Program-made: the position numbers and the translations under genes | The notes under the pieces: generated by a model | What the model was told of the DNA's origin: nothing | Database searches by the model: none | The model's input: the letters and a program-made list of their open reading frames with translations, nothing else | Shown here: positions 5,347 to 5,939 of the stretch, piece by piece | How positions within the stretch are numbered: position 1 is the stretch's first letter | How the letters are laid out: every line of letters starts with the position of its first letter | Assembly: GCF_938045535.1 (NCBI RefSeq) | Contig: NZ_CALIMQ010000235.1 | Span: 1 to 5,939 of the forward strand | DNA length: 5,939 bases | Origin: an uncultured Campylobacter sp. | GTDB lineage: Bacteria; Campylobacterota; Campylobacteria; Campylobacterales; Campylobacteraceae | Direction: 5' to 3'

Positions 5347-5939
5347 ATGAAAAGAGGCTTTACCCTTATAGAGCTTGTGTTTGTTATCGTAGTGCTGGGG
5401 ATCATCTCGATGTTTGGCGCTGATCTATACACCAAGATCTATAAATCTTACGTGCATGTACGTGCGGTAAATCAGCTGGAAGCCAGAACGCAAAATGCGA
5501 TGATGCTAATCACAAATCGCTTGGAGGATAGAATAAAAAGCTCTACCATAGGCAGAGATCTTGCCGTAAATGATTTTGTGCCGATTAGCGACCTTACTAA
5601 TCCGAGATTTGATATATTAGAGTGGATCGGACAAAGCGTAGAGACGAGAAATATAAATCAGAGAACTCCAGGTTGGAGCGGCTTTATGTCAATGTCTCAA
5701 CTCCGAGATAGCACATGGACGGCCGATGCGAATAATGCCGGATATATCGCAGATACTAGGGCTGCGTTTAATATGGTATCCTTGGGTAGCGATTTTCCGC
5801 GAGTAGCTAGGATAGTTCGGAATTTAAGGGCTACTGCTTACAATACTCCATCTAATAATACTCAGGTCGCCGTTATATTTAGAGCTGTTACTAATGATGC
5901 TTCGCCTACTAGCGTAGGCATAGGCTTCGGCTACGATAG
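5347..5939 (+). CDS. Type IV prepilin-like protein (minor pilin / pseudopilin) 2, partial at window end
   Basis: The frame from ATG 5347 stays open for 197 codons to the window edge. It begins MKRG|FTLIELVFVIVVLGI, a clear prepilin leader with peptidase cleavage after G4 and Glu at mature position 5, and the hydrophobic helix continues to about residue 24. It is followed by a long alpha-helical stretch, with KIYKSYVHVRAVNQLEA and then LITNRLEDRIKSSTIGR (about 56-71), as in minor pseudopilins of the GspJ/PilW sort, but I cannot assign it to a named subunit. A ribosome site AGGAG (5336-5340) lies 6 nt upstream and starts one base after the stop of the previous gene, so the two are co-transcribed and probably co-translated. 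The pair likely forms part of one pseudopilus tip complex. No cysteine is seen in the visible part, unlike its neighbour. The C-terminus lies outside the window. Confidence 0.88.
   Translation, partial: MKRGFTLIELVFVIVVLGIISMFGADLYTKIYKSYVHVRAVNQLEARTQNAMMLITNRLEDRIKSSTIGRDLAVNDFVPISDLTNPRFDILEWIGQSVETRNINQRTPGWSGFMSMSQLRDSTWTADANNAGYIADTRAAFNMVSLGSDFPRVARIVRNLRATAYNTPSNNTQVAVIFRAVTNDASPTSVGIGFGYD

Overview
The window looks like a chromosomal segment of a Campylobacterota bacterium, most likely a Campylobacter of moderate GC content (nearer to the C. gracilis / C. showae / C. rectus type than to AT-rich C. jejuni). The reasons are the bamD-lon gene pair, the style of the Lon protein, and the very frequent AAATTTTA / TAAAATTT words that stud the gaps and many coding stretches. 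The species call is inference from memory; no search was run.

Layout. Positions 1-914 (minus strand) hold a tightly overlapping three-gene cassette, transcribed right to left. It begins with a 56-codon stub whose first ~35 residues read like the start of a GyrI-like small-molecule-binding protein. Next is a 236-aa protein with a HARE-HTH-like winged helix and a C-terminal PD-(D/E)XK-type restriction-endonuclease-like domain. Last is the first 12 codons of a small protein that resembles DpnD/PcfM proteins and runs off the left edge. The genes overlap by 4 nt (ATGA) and 1 nt (TGATG). Positions 915-1166 are a non-coding gap dense in the AT-rich 8-mer. Positions 1167-4342 (minus) are core genome: a BamD-like outer-membrane assembly lipoprotein followed after 8 nt by the ATP-dependent protease Lon. 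Positions 4343-4593 form a divergent promoter region. Positions 4594-5939 (plus) carry two genes with type IV prepilin leaders, 12 nt apart, the second cut off by the window end.

How the genes work together. BamD and Lon form one short envelope/proteostasis transcription unit. The two pilin-like proteins are probably minor pilins or pseudopilins of a type II secretion / type IV pilus / DNA-uptake machine, of the kind that in Campylobacter includes the Cts transformation proteins. The left cassette is accessory in character and may be a small defence or DNA-processing island. It is the best candidate for something undescribed: a nuclease-like protein with no methyltransferase in view, translationally coupled to a truncated GyrI-like reading frame and a DpnD/PcfM-like partner.
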